In this document: positions 8,443 through 18,520 of the stretch, piece after piece
Numbering within the stretch: position 1 is the stretch's first letter
How the letters are laid out: the number at the start of each line of letters is the position of its first letter
DNA from: Burkholderia diffusa
GTDB taxonomy: Bacteria; Pseudomonadota; Gammaproteobacteria; Burkholderiales; Burkholderiaceae
Reading direction: 5' to 3'
NCBI RefSeq assembly: GCF_902499115.1
Contig: NZ_CABVPN010000024.1
Span: forward strand, 69,481 to 133,480
Length of the DNA stretch: 64,000 nt
Program-made: the position numbers and the translations under genes
Notes under the pieces: model-generated
Database searches by the model: none
Seen by the model: only the letters and a program-made list of their open reading frames with translations
What the model was told of the DNA's origin: nothing

Positions 8443-9702
8443 ATGTCAAACCTCAAGAAGAATTTCCTGCTGCTGCTGACGCTGCAGATTTCGATGTATG
8501 CGGTGCCGCTGCTGATCGCACCGTTGCTCACGCATGCGCTCGGCCCGGAAGGCTACGGGCAGCTCGCGTTTTCGCTGGCGGTCATCGCGTACCTCACCAA
8601 CTGCACGAGCTACAGCTTCGACCTGACCGCCACGCCGCGCATCGCGCTCGCCCGCGACGACCGCGCCGAACGCTCCCGCATCTTCTGGGCGACGCTGTAT
8701 GCGCAGATCGGCATCGCGGTGATCTGTTTCATCGCGCTGGTCGGGCTGATCGTCCTCGTCGGCCGCTTCGGCGAGGACCGCGACCTGCTGCTGATCGGCT
8801 TCGGGATGGTGGCCGGCGTGGCGTTCACGCCGGGCTGGTATTTCCAGGGCATGGAGAAGTTGCGCGCGCTGAGCGTGATCCTGTTCATCGGCCGCATCCT
8901 GAGCCTGCCCGCGATGTTCGCGCTCGTGCACAGCCCGGCCGACATCGACCGCGCGATGATCGTCAACGCCGCCGTCCCGACGCTGTCCGCGCTCGTGCTG
9001 GCCGTCTATCTGTATGCCCAGCGCGAAATCGACTTCGTTCGCGTCGGTTTCGCCGACATCGCCGAATCGCTGAAAGGCGGCTGGCAGGTGTTCCTCGCAT
9101 CGACGTCGATCGCGTTCTATGCGTCGACCAACACCGTGCTGCTCGGCTTCGTGTCGGGCAACGTCGCGGCCGGCTATTTCGCCGCCGGCGACAAGCTGAT
9201 CCGCGCTGCGCTCAGCATGCTCCAGCCGCTGAAGGCTGCGACCTATCCGCGCATCAGCTATCTGATGCGGCATGCGCGAAACGACGCGTTTTCCTTCCTG
9301 CGCAAGCTGTTCGTCGTGCAGGTCGCGATGGTGCTCGGTATCTCGCTCGCGATCTTCTTCGGCGCGCCGCTCGCCGTGCGCATCCTGTACGGGCCTTCGT
9401 ACGAACCGACGGTCCTGGTTCTGCGGTGGATGGCCTTCGTTCCATTCATGGCCGGGATGACCGACCTCTTCGGTGTGCAGACGATGCTGCCGCTCGGGAT
9501 GAAGTCCGAATTCACGCGAGTGCTCATGTCATCGGGCATTCTGAACATCGTACTCGTGCCTGTGCTCGCAAAGTACTTCGCCGAAGTGGGCGCCGCCGCC
9601 GCCGTGCTGACGGCCGAGGCTGCCGTCGCCGCGGCGCTTGCAACCGTCGTCTATCGCGCCGGCATACCGATGCCCGGCAGTCCCGTCGCGCGGCGCGGCT
9701 AG
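8443..9702 (+). CDS. Wzx-type lipid-linked oligosaccharide flippase (PST family)
   Basis: 419 residues beginning MSNLKKNFLLLLTLQIS, with about twelve predicted membrane helices. The N-terminal region LLTHALGPEGYGQLAFS is the family hallmark of polysaccharide biosynthesis flippases (the (L/V)G..gyG motif after helix 1). It would move undecaprenyl-linked repeat units across the inner membrane to the Wzy-like polymerase encoded at 403-1743. The frame is open far upstream, but only this Met gives the standard N-terminus; no strong ribosome site precedes it. It is separated from the wza operon and transcribed in the opposite direction, so it may be regulated separately. Confidence 0.88.
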   Translation: MSNLKKNFLLLLTLQISMYAVPLLIAPLLTHALGPEGYGQLAFSLAVIAYLTNCTSYSFDLTATPRIALARDDRAERSRIFWATLYAQIGIAVICFIALVGLIVLVGRFGEDRDLLLIGFGMVAGVAFTPGWYFQGMEKLRALSVILFIGRILSLPAMFALVHSPADIDRAMIVNAAVPTLSALVLAVYLYAQREIDFVRVGFADIAESLKGGWQVFLASTSIAFYASTNTVLLGFVSGNVAAGYFAAGDKLIRAALSMLQPLKAATYPRISYLMRHARNDAFSFLRKLFVVQVAMVLGISLAIFFGAPLAVRILYGPSYEPTVLVLRWMAFVPFMAGMTDLFGVQTMLPLGMKSEFTRVLMSSGILNIVLVPVLAKYFAEVGAAAAVLTAEAAVAAALATVVYRAGIPMPGSPVARRG

Positions 9703-10203
9703 CGCACCGTTCGTGCCGCCCCGATTCTCCCCGAGGCGGCCGGAATCCGACGGCATTCCGTTCGATGCGCGCGCAACGAACCGCATCGCGCGGGCACGCA
9801 CCTCCGCACCTCCCTCCCCGCCAGACGCTCGCGCGCAGGTACTTCTTACTCCGCCGCACACGCCGGATCGGGAACGATGACCGTCTTTTTCCCACGCCAA
9901 GCAATCGCATCGAAAAAAGATCGTACGTATCGGTAGAAACACCGATGCTGTAGTCAAACTACATTCGTACGATTGGTCGCTGCAGAGAATCGCTACATCC
10001 GATTCGGCAGCATCGGACGGTCCGCGTCGCCGTCCGCGTTGTTCGATCGGGCCCAACCGGCCGTAACGATTCCCCGCCTGGCCTGGCATGCCGACGCGCA
10101 ACCACCCTGCATCGCCAGCCGAATGCGTCCGGTGCGAATCCACCGGGCGTGCGCAGCTCCAGACATCATCCGAACAACGAGCAATACGATCATGGAGAGC
10201 AAC
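9703..10203. other. Intergenic region upstream of the GH3 gene
   Basis: About 500 bases without a believable gene. The last 280 bases contain nested dyads (see 9920-9973) in an A/T-richer stretch, and the remainder is featureless. It probably carries the promoter of the glycosidase gene. Confidence 0.5.
9920..9973. promoter_or_regulatory. Nested inverted repeats, possible operator
   Basis: Three perfect dyads are nested within 54 bases: an outer ATCGTACG (9920-9927) with CGTACGAT (9966-9973), ATCGGT/ACCGAT around AGAAAC (9929-9946), and TGTAGT/ACTACA around CAA (9949-9963). They lie about 230 bases upstream of the GH3 gene. No T tract follows, so operator or RNA structure is more likely than termination. 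Confidence 0.4.
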
Positions 10204-12405
10204 ATGCGGGACACACTCTGGCCGGCCGCCGTGCTGGCGGCGACCCTCTGCACCAGCGCCTACGCGGGCAACGCCGATTTCAGTTCACAGAGCGACGCGG
10301 CCGACGCGTTCGCGTCTTCCGCCGTGCAGCGGCGCGCCGACCTCCTCGTGCGCAAGATGACGCTCGACGAGAAACTGCAGTTCATCCATTCGCAATACGA
10401 AATGTCGAAGGTGCCGAGCGGCGGCGCCGGCTACATCCAGGGTGTGCCCCGACTCGGCATTCCCGATCTCAACATGGTCGACTCGGCGACCGGCTCCGGC
10501 AGCACGTCGCTCGCGAGCACGACCTTCCCCGCGACGATCGCCGTCGCCGCGAGCTGGGATCGCCGCCTGTCGTACGACTACGGCAAGCAGGTCGCGATTC
10601 AGCTGCGCGCGCAAGGGTTTGGCATGGGTCTCGGCGGCGGCACCAACCTCGCGCGCGAGCCGCGCGGCGGCCGGCTGTTCGAGTATCTCGGCGAGGATCC
10701 GCTGCTCGCCGGCGACCTGCTCGCGGAGCGCACGCTCGCGACGCAGCGGCAGAAGGTCATCGCGACCATCAAGCACTATGCCGGCAACGAACAGGAGCAC
10801 GGCCGGATGGGCGGGAACACGCAGATCGACGAGCGCACGCTGCGCGAACTCTACCTGCTGCCGTTCGAGATCGCCGCGAAACGCGGGCAGCCCGGCAGCG
10901 TGATGTGTAGCTACAACCGTCTGAACGGCACGTACGCGTGCGAGAACAATCACCTGCTGAACGACGTGCTGAAGAACGAATGGGGCTTCCAGGGCCAGGT
11001 GCAATCCGACTGGGGCGCGACGCACAGCACGGCGGCCGCGATCAACGCCGGGCTCGACGAGGAAGAAGACGTCGGCCCGTCGGTCTACCTGACGCCAGCC
11101 GCCGTCAAGCAGGCAATCTCGAACGGCTCCGTGTCGACCGCCCGCCTCGACGACATGGTGCGCCGCAAGCTGGCCGTGATGATTCGCGTCGGCGTGATGG
11201 ACGATCCGGCCAAGGGCGGCGGCGCGATCGATTTCGCGGCCGCGAACCGGTTCGCTCAGGGGGTCGCCGAGCAGTCGATCGTACTGCTGAAGAATGACGG
11301 CAACCAGTTGCCGCTGGCGGCCGCGGCGTTGTCGCGCATCGCCGTGATCGGCGGCCATGCCGACGCGGCCGTGCTGTCGGGCGGCGGCTCGGGCAACACG
11401 CGCGATCCGGTGACGGGTTCGTTCGCGGGCTGCGGCGGGCTGACGTTCGGGTCGTCGACGGGTTGCAGCTGGTGGCGCAATCCGTGGCTCAAGGTCGACG
11501 TGCCGATCGTCGCGGCGATCCGCGCGCTCGCGCCGGCGGCACAGGTCACGTTCGCGGGCAACAGCGACCAGCAGTCGCCGTTCCGCGCGTACACGCAGCA
11601 GGAAATCGACCAGGCCGCGGCGCTCGCGGGCCGCTCGGATGTCGCGATCGTCGTGGTCGCGCAGCCGGCCGGCGAGGACTTCGGCGATCTGCAAAGCCTG
11701 AGCCTCGCGAACCCGTCGAACCAGGATGCGCTCGTCGAAGCCGTCGCGCGTGCGAATCCGCACACGATCGTCGTCGTCCAGAGCGGCAATCCGGTGCTGA
11801 TGCCGTGGAAGGACAACGTGTCGGCGATCGTCGAGGCGTGGTATCCCGGCGAGGGCGGCGGCAAGGCCATCGCGAACGTGCTGTTCGGCGCGGTCAATCC
11901 GTCCGGCAAGCTGCCCGTCACGTTCCCGGCGCGCGACCAGGATTCGCCGACGTGGGGGCAAAACGGCGCGTTCGAGAACGATCCCGTCTACGCGGAGAAG
12001 CTGAACATGGGCTACCGCTGGTACGACGCGCGCAACATCAAGCCGATGTTCGAATTCGGCTACGGGCTGTCGTACACGCACTTCGCGTATTCGGGCCTGT
12101 CGGTGTCGCGGCAACGGGACGGTTCCTTGAGTGTCGCGTTTACCGTGCGCAACGACGGCCGCGTCGCCGGCGCGGAAACGCCGCAGGTCTATCTCGGCGT
12201 GCCGTACAAGGACGAACCGCCGAAGCGGCTGGTCGGCTGGGAAAAGATCCGGCTGAATCCGGGTGAGGCGCGGCATGTACGCGTGACCGTGTCGCCGCGG
12301 ATGCAGAGCGTGTGGGACACGTCGCGCAACGGATGGAAGCTCGTGCCGGGCGGGACGGTGTATGTGGGCGCATCGTCGCGCGATATCCGGCTGCAGGGGA
12401 GCTGA
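10204..12405 (+). CDS. Secreted GH3 family beta-glycosidase
   Basis: 733 residues. GGAG lies six bases before the chosen ATG, and the N-terminus MRDTLWPAAVLAATLCTSAYA is a signal peptide, so the enzyme is exported. The GH3 N-domain includes KHYAGNEQE (about residues 190-200) and the nucleophile motif VQSDWGA (Asp about 269). The C-domain (about 350-580) includes AGEDFGD and WYPGEGGG, and a fibronectin-III-like domain closes the protein (about 630-730). Typical activity is removal of terminal beta-D-glucose or related sugars from oligosaccharides. Next to an exopolysaccharide locus it may trim or turn over the polymer, but this is inferred from position only. Confidence 0.88.
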   Translation: MRDTLWPAAVLAATLCTSAYAGNADFSSQSDAADAFASSAVQRRADLLVRKMTLDEKLQFIHSQYEMSKVPSGGAGYIQGVPRLGIPDLNMVDSATGSGSTSLASTTFPATIAVAASWDRRLSYDYGKQVAIQLRAQGFGMGLGGGTNLAREPRGGRLFEYLGEDPLLAGDLLAERTLATQRQKVIATIKHYAGNEQEHGRMGGNTQIDERTLRELYLLPFEIAAKRGQPGSVMCSYNRLNGTYACENNHLLNDVLKNEWGFQGQVQSDWGATHSTAAAINAGLDEEEDVGPSVYLTPAAVKQAISNGSVSTARLDDMVRRKLAVMIRVGVMDDPAKGGGAIDFAAANRFAQGVAEQSIVLLKNDGNQLPLAAAALSRIAVIGGHADAAVLSGGGSGNTRDPVTGSFAGCGGLTFGSSTGCSWWRNPWLKVDVPIVAAIRALAPAAQVTFAGNSDQQSPFRAYTQQEIDQAAALAGRSDVAIVVVAQPAGEDFGDLQSLSLANPSNQDALVEAVARANPHTIVVVQSGNPVLMPWKDNVSAIVEAWYPGEGGGKAIANVLFGAVNPSGKLPVTFPARDQDSPTWGQNGAFENDPVYAEKLNMGYRWYDARNIKPMFEFGYGLSYTHFAYSGLSVSRQRDGSLSVAFTVRNDGRVAGAETPQVYLGVPYKDEPPKRLVGWEKIRLNPGEARHVRVTVSPRMQSVWDTSRNGWKLVPGGTVYVGASSRDIRLQGS

Positions 12406-12420
12406 GCCGCGGAAGTGATC

Positions 12421-12453
12421 GGAAGCGCCGCGCTCGTGAGGTGCGGCGCTTCC
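12421..12453 (+). terminator. Terminator hairpin after the GH3 gene
   Basis: Perfect 11-bp arms GGAAGCGCCGC/GCGGCGCTTCC with an 11-base loop, followed by GCTTTCC. It starts 16 bases after the GH3 stop codon. The T tract is weak. Confidence 0.6.
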
Positions 12454-12497
12454 GCTTTCCGTACGCCGGGCACTCGCGCGCCCGACTGCTGCTTCAG

Positions 12498-12984
12498 CTA
12501 TCGAAGCACCAGCGCCATCAGCGTCGCGAGTGCGACGATCGACGCCACCACGTCCGCCAGATGCGCGGCAACCGCATCGGCACTGGCTCCGTTCGGGCGT
12601 CTCCAGCAACGGCCGCGGGAGATGCAGCACCTGATACACGGTGCCTGCGCCGCCGTCCTCCGGCTCGTGCTCCGACACGTGCGCCCGCGTCACCTTCCAG
12701 TGCGCCGGCTCGATGCTGACGGCGGCCGCCAAGACGCCCGGCTGAGCCGCCGCTTCGCGATTGCACGCAATCTCCCGTGCAAATGTCGCTTCGAGATCGG
12801 CATCCGCAGCGATGTCGACGGTCTCGAGTCGAACGAAGCCCGCCGTCGATGCACGCCCCTTGCGCGCGTCGAGCGCAACCTGGACCTCGATCGACGGCCG
12901 CTCGAAGCTGTCCGTCACGACCTGGAAGCCATCGTCCGTGCCGAATCCCGCTTCCATTTCGGTGCGCGTCGCGAGAGGTTTCAC
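12498..12984 (-). pseudogene. Frameshifted hypothetical protein with a C-terminal membrane helix
   Basis: From a GTG at 12984 (or an ATG eight codons later) one frame encodes about 130 protein-like residues (for example TAGFVRLETVDIAAD and VYQVLHLPRPLLETPE). After that it becomes Arg/Gly/Cys-rich noise. Shifting frame near 12587-12596 continues as NGASADAVAAHLADVVAS, then a hydrophobic helix ending VLR and a TAG at 12498. The join implies one inserted or deleted base. No family is recognised. It could be a true pseudogene, a sequencing error, or two unrelated stretches; coherent composition across the join favours one broken gene. Confidence 0.45.
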
Positions 12985-13136
12985 CGCCGTCGCGCCCGCT
13001 CGCGGTATCCTTCGTCTGACGCCGCCGCGTGGCCGTCCCGTTCATCGGCCAGCCACGCGCATGCCGATGCACCGCGTTCACCTCGGCCGCGACAGAAAGC
13101 GCCCGCAATGCGGGCTAGCCATTGCATGCCCCGTGC

Positions 13137-13742
13137 ATGCCGACGACGATCAACGTGACTTACACCTTATCCGCTTCCCGCACAACCGAACTCGAAATCC
13201 GCAAGAGCCGCTTCATCGCATTCGCGATCCCCGTCGAGGACCGCGAAGCCGCAATGCAGGCGTTGCAGCGCCTGCGCGACGAGCATCCGACGGCCACCCA
13301 CGTGTGCTGGGCGCTGCTTGCCGGCGGCCAGTCCGGCATGTCCGACGACGGCGAGCCGTCGGGCACCGCCGGCAGGCCGATCCTCGAAGTGCTGCGTCAT
13401 CACGATCTCGACGGCGTGCTCGGCGCGGTCGTCCGCTACTACGGCGGCGTGAAGCTCGGCGCGGGCGGCCTGGTGCGCGCCTATACGGATGCGATCGCCT
13501 CGGCGCTGCTCGATGCCGAGCGCGTCGAACGCATTCGCCACGCGCGGTTCGCGATCGAAATCGGCTACCCGGACGAGGCACGCGTGCGCCGCTGGATCGA
13601 GCAGGCGGGTTACGAGCTGGTGGACAGCGCGTACGGGATGACGGTGAGGCTCGTGATCAAGCTGCCGGAAACGGCCGAGGCGGCTGCCAAGACCGAACTG
13701 TTCGATTTGACGCAGGGGCGCTCAGGCTTCCCCGACCTGTGA
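13137..13742 (+). CDS. IMPACT/YigZ family protein
   Basis: 201 residues, a normal length. The UPF0029/IMPACT domain holds the usual motifs: KSRFIAFA near the N-terminus, DDGEPSGTAGRPIL (about residues 67-80) and VVRYYGGVKLGAGGLVRAY (about 97-115). A C-terminal DUF1949-like ferredoxin fold follows. YigZ-type proteins are cytoplasmic and poorly defined; eukaryotic IMPACT modulates translation stress signalling. The ATG at 13137 was preferred over an upstream TTG that would add five residues. It stands alone between a broken divergent gene and the convergent PPK2 gene. Confidence 0.92.
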   Translation: MPTTINVTYTLSASRTTELEIRKSRFIAFAIPVEDREAAMQALQRLRDEHPTATHVCWALLAGGQSGMSDDGEPSGTAGRPILEVLRHHDLDGVLGAVVRYYGGVKLGAGGLVRAYTDAIASALLDAERVERIRHARFAIEIGYPDEARVRRWIEQAGYELVDSAYGMTVRLVIKLPETAEAAAKTELFDLTQGRSGFPDL

Positions 13743-13782
13743 AATTACGGCAACCAAGCCGCATTCCCGATCCGGGGATGAT

Positions 13783-13805
13783 GCGCGCCGCATTGCACGG
13801 CGCGC
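13783..13805. terminator. Hairpin between convergent IMPACT and PPK2 genes
   Basis: Perfect 8-bp arms GCGCGCCG/CGGCGCGC with a 7-base loop, placed in the 94-base gap between two converging genes. No T tract on either side. Confidence 0.4.
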
Positions 13806-13836
13806 CTCAGTGGTCGACCCAGCCGGCCCGAACCGC

Positions 13837-14787
13837 TCAATAGACGTCAGGGACGATCATGCTGTCCGGCGTCGGACGGCGAATGTAGTCCTCATGGTGC
13901 TCGCGCTGCGGCAGATCGATCGTCGGCCGCGGCACCTCGTGATACGGCACCTGGGTCAGCAGGTGGTGGATGCAGTTCAACCGCGCGCGCTTCTTGTCGA
14001 CCGCCTGCACGACCCACCACGGCGCCTCGGGAATATGCGTGCGCAGCATCATCTCTTCCTTCGCGGCCGTATACGCTTCCCAGCGACGGCGGCTCTCGAG
14101 GTCCATCGGGCTTAGCTTCCACTGCTTCAGCGGATCCTCGATCCGGCTCTGGAAGCGCAGCTCCTGCTCGTGGTCGGTGATCGAGAACCAGTACTTGACG
14201 ATCTGGATCCCGCTACGCACGAGCATTTTCTCGAACTCGGGCACCGAGCGGAAAAACTCCTCGTATTCATCGTCGGTGCAGAAATTCATCACGCGCTCGA
14301 CACCCGCGCGGTTGTACCAGCTGCGATCGAACAGCACGATTTCGCCGCCGGCCGGCAGATGCGCGACATAGCGCTGGAAATACCATTGCGTGCGTTCGCG
14401 GTTGCTCGGTGCCGGGAGCGCCGCCACGCGGCACACGCGCGGGTTCAGGCGCTGCGTGATGCGCTTGATCGCGCCGCCCTTGCCTGCCGCGTCGCGCCCC
14501 TCGAAAATCACGACGAGCCGGTGCCCCGTGCTCACGACCCAGTCCTGCAGCTTCACGAGTTCGCCCTGCAGCCGGAACAGCTCGCGGAAATACTGCTTGC
14601 GCGCTTCCCGGCGCTCCGCCGAGAACAGCAGATCCTCGTCGTTGTCGAAGCGGCGGTCGTCGAGCTCCATTTCGAGTTCTTCGTCGTACGCGTCGACGAG
14701 GTCTTCCTCGAAACGGCGCCGGCGCGAATCAAGCGATGCCGTATCGGTGAAGTTGTCGGTCTCGGTGCGGGAATCGTTATCGTCCAT
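13837..14787 (-). CDS. ppk2: Polyphosphate kinase 2 (PPK2 family)
   Basis: 316 residues; a single PPK2 domain preceded by an acidic N-terminal extension (about residues 20-55). Walker A is FEGRDAAGKGG (about 95-105), Walker B LFDRSWYNRAGVE (about 152-164), and the lid module lies around residues 200-235. The enzyme transfers phosphate between polyphosphate and nucleotides, usually phosphorylating NDP or NMP. The start was set by an exact AGGAGG six or so bases before ATG (minus strand AAGGAGGCCGCATG); an in-frame start six codons upstream lacks this. Whether it is the diphosphate- or monophosphate-specific subclass cannot be settled by eye. Confidence 0.93.
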   Translation of the reverse strand: MDDNDSRTETDNFTDTASLDSRRRRFEEDLVDAYDEELEMELDDRRFDNDEDLLFSAERREARKQYFRELFRLQGELVKLQDWVVSTGHRLVVIFEGRDAAGKGGAIKRITQRLNPRVCRVAALPAPSNRERTQWYFQRYVAHLPAGGEIVLFDRSWYNRAGVERVMNFCTDDEYEEFFRSVPEFEKMLVRSGIQIVKYWFSITDHEQELRFQSRIEDPLKQWKLSPMDLESRRRWEAYTAAKEEMMLRTHIPEAPWWVVQAVDKKRARLNCIHHLLTQVPYHEVPRPTIDLPQREHHEDYIRRPTPDSMIVPDVY

Positions 14788-14856
14788 GCGGCCTCCTTCC
14801 TTCAATTGACGCAGCCAAACTCCACCATTATCCCAGTGTCTCGCGTCAAATTGATG

Positions 14857-14878
14857 AAAAAGGGGCCGATCCGCCCCT
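14857..14878 (-). terminator. Rho-independent terminator of a truncated leftward gene
   Basis: On the minus strand the hairpin AGGGGC-GGATCG-GCCCCT is followed by TTTT. It begins at the stop codon of the remnant at 14878-14979, showing that a complete leftward gene once ended here. Confidence 0.65.
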
Positions 14879-14979
14879 CAGAAGCGGAATCCGGGCAGCA
14901 CGCTGGCCAGCACCGGGTTCGCGGTAATGTTGAAGGTATTGGACGCCAGCGTCCGATTCGGCGGCCCGAATGTCAAGCG
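14878..14979 (-). pseudogene. 3' remnant of an outer-membrane beta-barrel protein gene
   Basis: About 33 codons end in NPVLASVLPGFRF and a TGA that overlaps the start of a clear terminator. The terminal Phe preceded by alternating hydrophobics is typical of outer-membrane barrels such as OmpW-like proteins, whose last strand ends in Phe. Upstream the frame runs into unrelated sequence, so the 5' part has been lost. The family assignment is tentative. Confidence 0.35.
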
Positions 14980-15012
14980 TGGTCTTCGTGTGCAACGGGA
15001 TAAGCCGAGCAC

Positions 15013-15437
15013 GTGACCGAGCAGCATCGCAACCGGCTGCGCGAAGTCGAGGAGCAATTCAGCACCGATCACCGCGAGGCGCTGTCCGCGCTCGAATCAG
15101 TCGGCATGCGCATGCCTGCGCTGCAGCAATCGCTGCAGGCGGCGGGGCTCGCATACGACGCGTCGATGAAAGCGCACCGGGTCGGCTACGGCACGACGTA
15201 TGAAACGCTGAACCTGCGGCGCGACATCTCGGGCATCCGGCAGAAGCTGTTCGATCGCCATCTCGATGTGCTCAATCTGCAGTTGACGCTGAAAAGCGTG
15301 CGCGGCACGCTCGACGAGCCGTCGCCGATCGCGGTGGACAGCTTCCTCGAAGGCAACGCGGCGAACGACCGGGGCCGAGCGTCAGGCGACACGCAGCGGC
15401 ACGACCGCCGCGGCGGTCGCGCATCCGGCCGCCTTCG

Positions 15438-15444
<7 letters not shown>
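15013..15444 (+). pseudogene. C-terminal fragment resembling a TolC-type outer-membrane efflux protein
   Basis: The reading frame from about 15013 to 15360 encodes helical, coiled-coil-like sequence: LSALESVGMRMPALQQSLQA, then HRVGYGTTYETLNLRRDISG and LDVLNLQLTLKSVRGTL. This spacing of long helices with a G-Y-G-T-x-x-E-T-L turn is what the last repeat of TolC/NodT-like proteins looks like. The 5' two thirds of such a gene are absent, and the last 25 codons are Arg/Gly-rich and overlap the 3' end of ggt. It therefore looks like a deletion remnant joined to the barrel-protein remnant on its left. The family is an inference from pattern only. Confidence 0.4.
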
Positions 15445-17159
<1,715 letters not shown>

Positions 17160-17557
17160 TGCATGTCTCCCATGTGGATCTCCTTCAGGCAGGAAAGGCA
17201 CCTGTTCCGCTCACGACCGCCGGCATGCCGACGGCCATCTCCGGTTTCGTAGTATAGGGGGACAAAAAGGGTCGAACACATGACGTGCAACGAAAGCGCA
17301 TGCGTTGTGCGCGCGTGGTCACGTCGAAGTGTCAAAACAGGCCGGTGGATCGGTCGAAATTGCACGCGATACGCAGCATCACGCAGTGCACAAAACCGAA
17401 AGTTGCGAACTGCGCGGCACGCCGCGCAGTCTGCGCAAAAAAATCTGCAAACATCGCTCCCACTGCAACGGACGATCTGCGAAGATAGCGCCCCGCTTTC
17501 GCGCCGCATCATTTTTTTCTTGCACGCGCAGCTTCACGTTTCTTCGTCTCGCTTCCT
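17160..17557. other. Divergent region between ggt and the broken hydrolase gene
   Basis: About 400 bases with unusually many A-rich tracts for this chromosome. It holds the ggt leader codons, the TATACT candidate at 17251-17256 and an oligo-T run at 17512-17519. No further gene or hairpin was seen. Confidence 0.4.
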
Positions 17558-18082
17558 ATGGCTTCACACAATGCGCATCATGCGTCCGGCTTCGCGGCCG
17601 GCGTCGCCGCCGCCGTCCTCGTCGCACAAACCGGCGCCACGGGCCCGTGGCATTTGGGCATGTTCGCCGCATTCGCGGCGGGCGTCGCGGGCGGCACCGC
17701 GCCCGACTGGCTCGAAGTCGCCTGGTGGACCCGCAAGCGCCGCTTGTGAATCACGCACCGCACCGTCACGCATTGGGGCATCGGCTGGATCGCGCTGCTC
17801 GCACTCGGGTGGCACGGGCTCATCCATCATCCGCATCCGCTGTGGGCCGCGCCGCTGTTCGGCTTCGCGTGCGGCGGCGTGATGCATCTGCTCGCCGACT
17901 GGCCGAATCCGCTCGGCGTGCCGTGGATCTGGCGGCGCCATTCACTGAACCTGTGGAACAGCGGGCATTGCGACCTGATCGTCGTGGCCGCCGCATGGGG
18001 CGGCACGCTGTGGCTCGCGCAGTCGCTGTGGACGCGTGCACCGCTGCTCGAACACTGGCTTGGCTGGTTGCATCGCGTTTAG
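17558..18082 (+). pseudogene. Membrane-bound metal-dependent hydrolase (YdjM/DUF457-like) split by in-frame TGA
   Basis: One frame of 175 codons contains a single stop: TGA at codon 64 (17747-17749). Before it: MASHNAHHASGFAAGVAAA, with membrane helices and the motif GTAPDWLEV. After it: ITHRTVTHWG, more helices and HLLADWPNPLGVPW. These are the conserved pieces of the YdjM/LexA-regulated membrane hydrolase family (D..PD..., HR..TH, D..NP.G), with no loss of frame. A single substitution, for example from TGG, explains the stop. The downstream part could restart only at an internal Met. Recent nonsense mutation or a base-call error are the two options. Confidence 0.75.
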
Positions 18083-18520
18083 TTGCAATTTGGCGCAATT
18101 CGATGCGCTATCGGCATGCCCACGCGCATGCGACTTTCCGTTCGCTTAAATATCGGGTCAACTCACACGTCGGCTAAGCACACCGCTTCACCACGCCTGC
18201 GTGCTCATGCTGGCGTGCCGTCGGCAACTCGCCGATACACGCGCAAGTTCCGTGAAGCCCATTAGCCATCGCCGCCTTTTTGCATCGAAATGAGGCGAGC
18301 CTTATACGGCACCCATTTTCGGATCCGTCTCATAGACGCGTGGCGCCTCCACGGCCCACCATTCCCACCGGTAACGTGCCCCATGGGCATCCATATCACA
18401 GCACCACATCGACCGGCATCGCGCACGATGGATTGATCCATCCCGCTGTGACGCCGCCAGAAACTCGAGGCATGCACGAAGTGCGTCGCTTCAGTTCAGA
18501 TAAGGAATGGACACCTGACG
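18083..18520. other. Region upstream of the type VI secretion island
   Basis: 438 bases with no supported gene. Base composition falls from GC-rich to mixed around 18140, which marks the left edge of the island. The vgrG promoter should be here, but no clear box was found. An AAGGAATGG stretch about 15 bases before the vgrG ATG is the nearest ribosome-site-like sequence. Confidence 0.45.

Noticed and set aside
18211..18226. Sigma-54-like spacing TGGC-N8-GGCA upstream of vgrG
   Set aside because: GG and GC are ten bases apart, but both T residues before GC are wrong and the site is almost 300 bases from vgrG; chance in this GC-rich region is likely.
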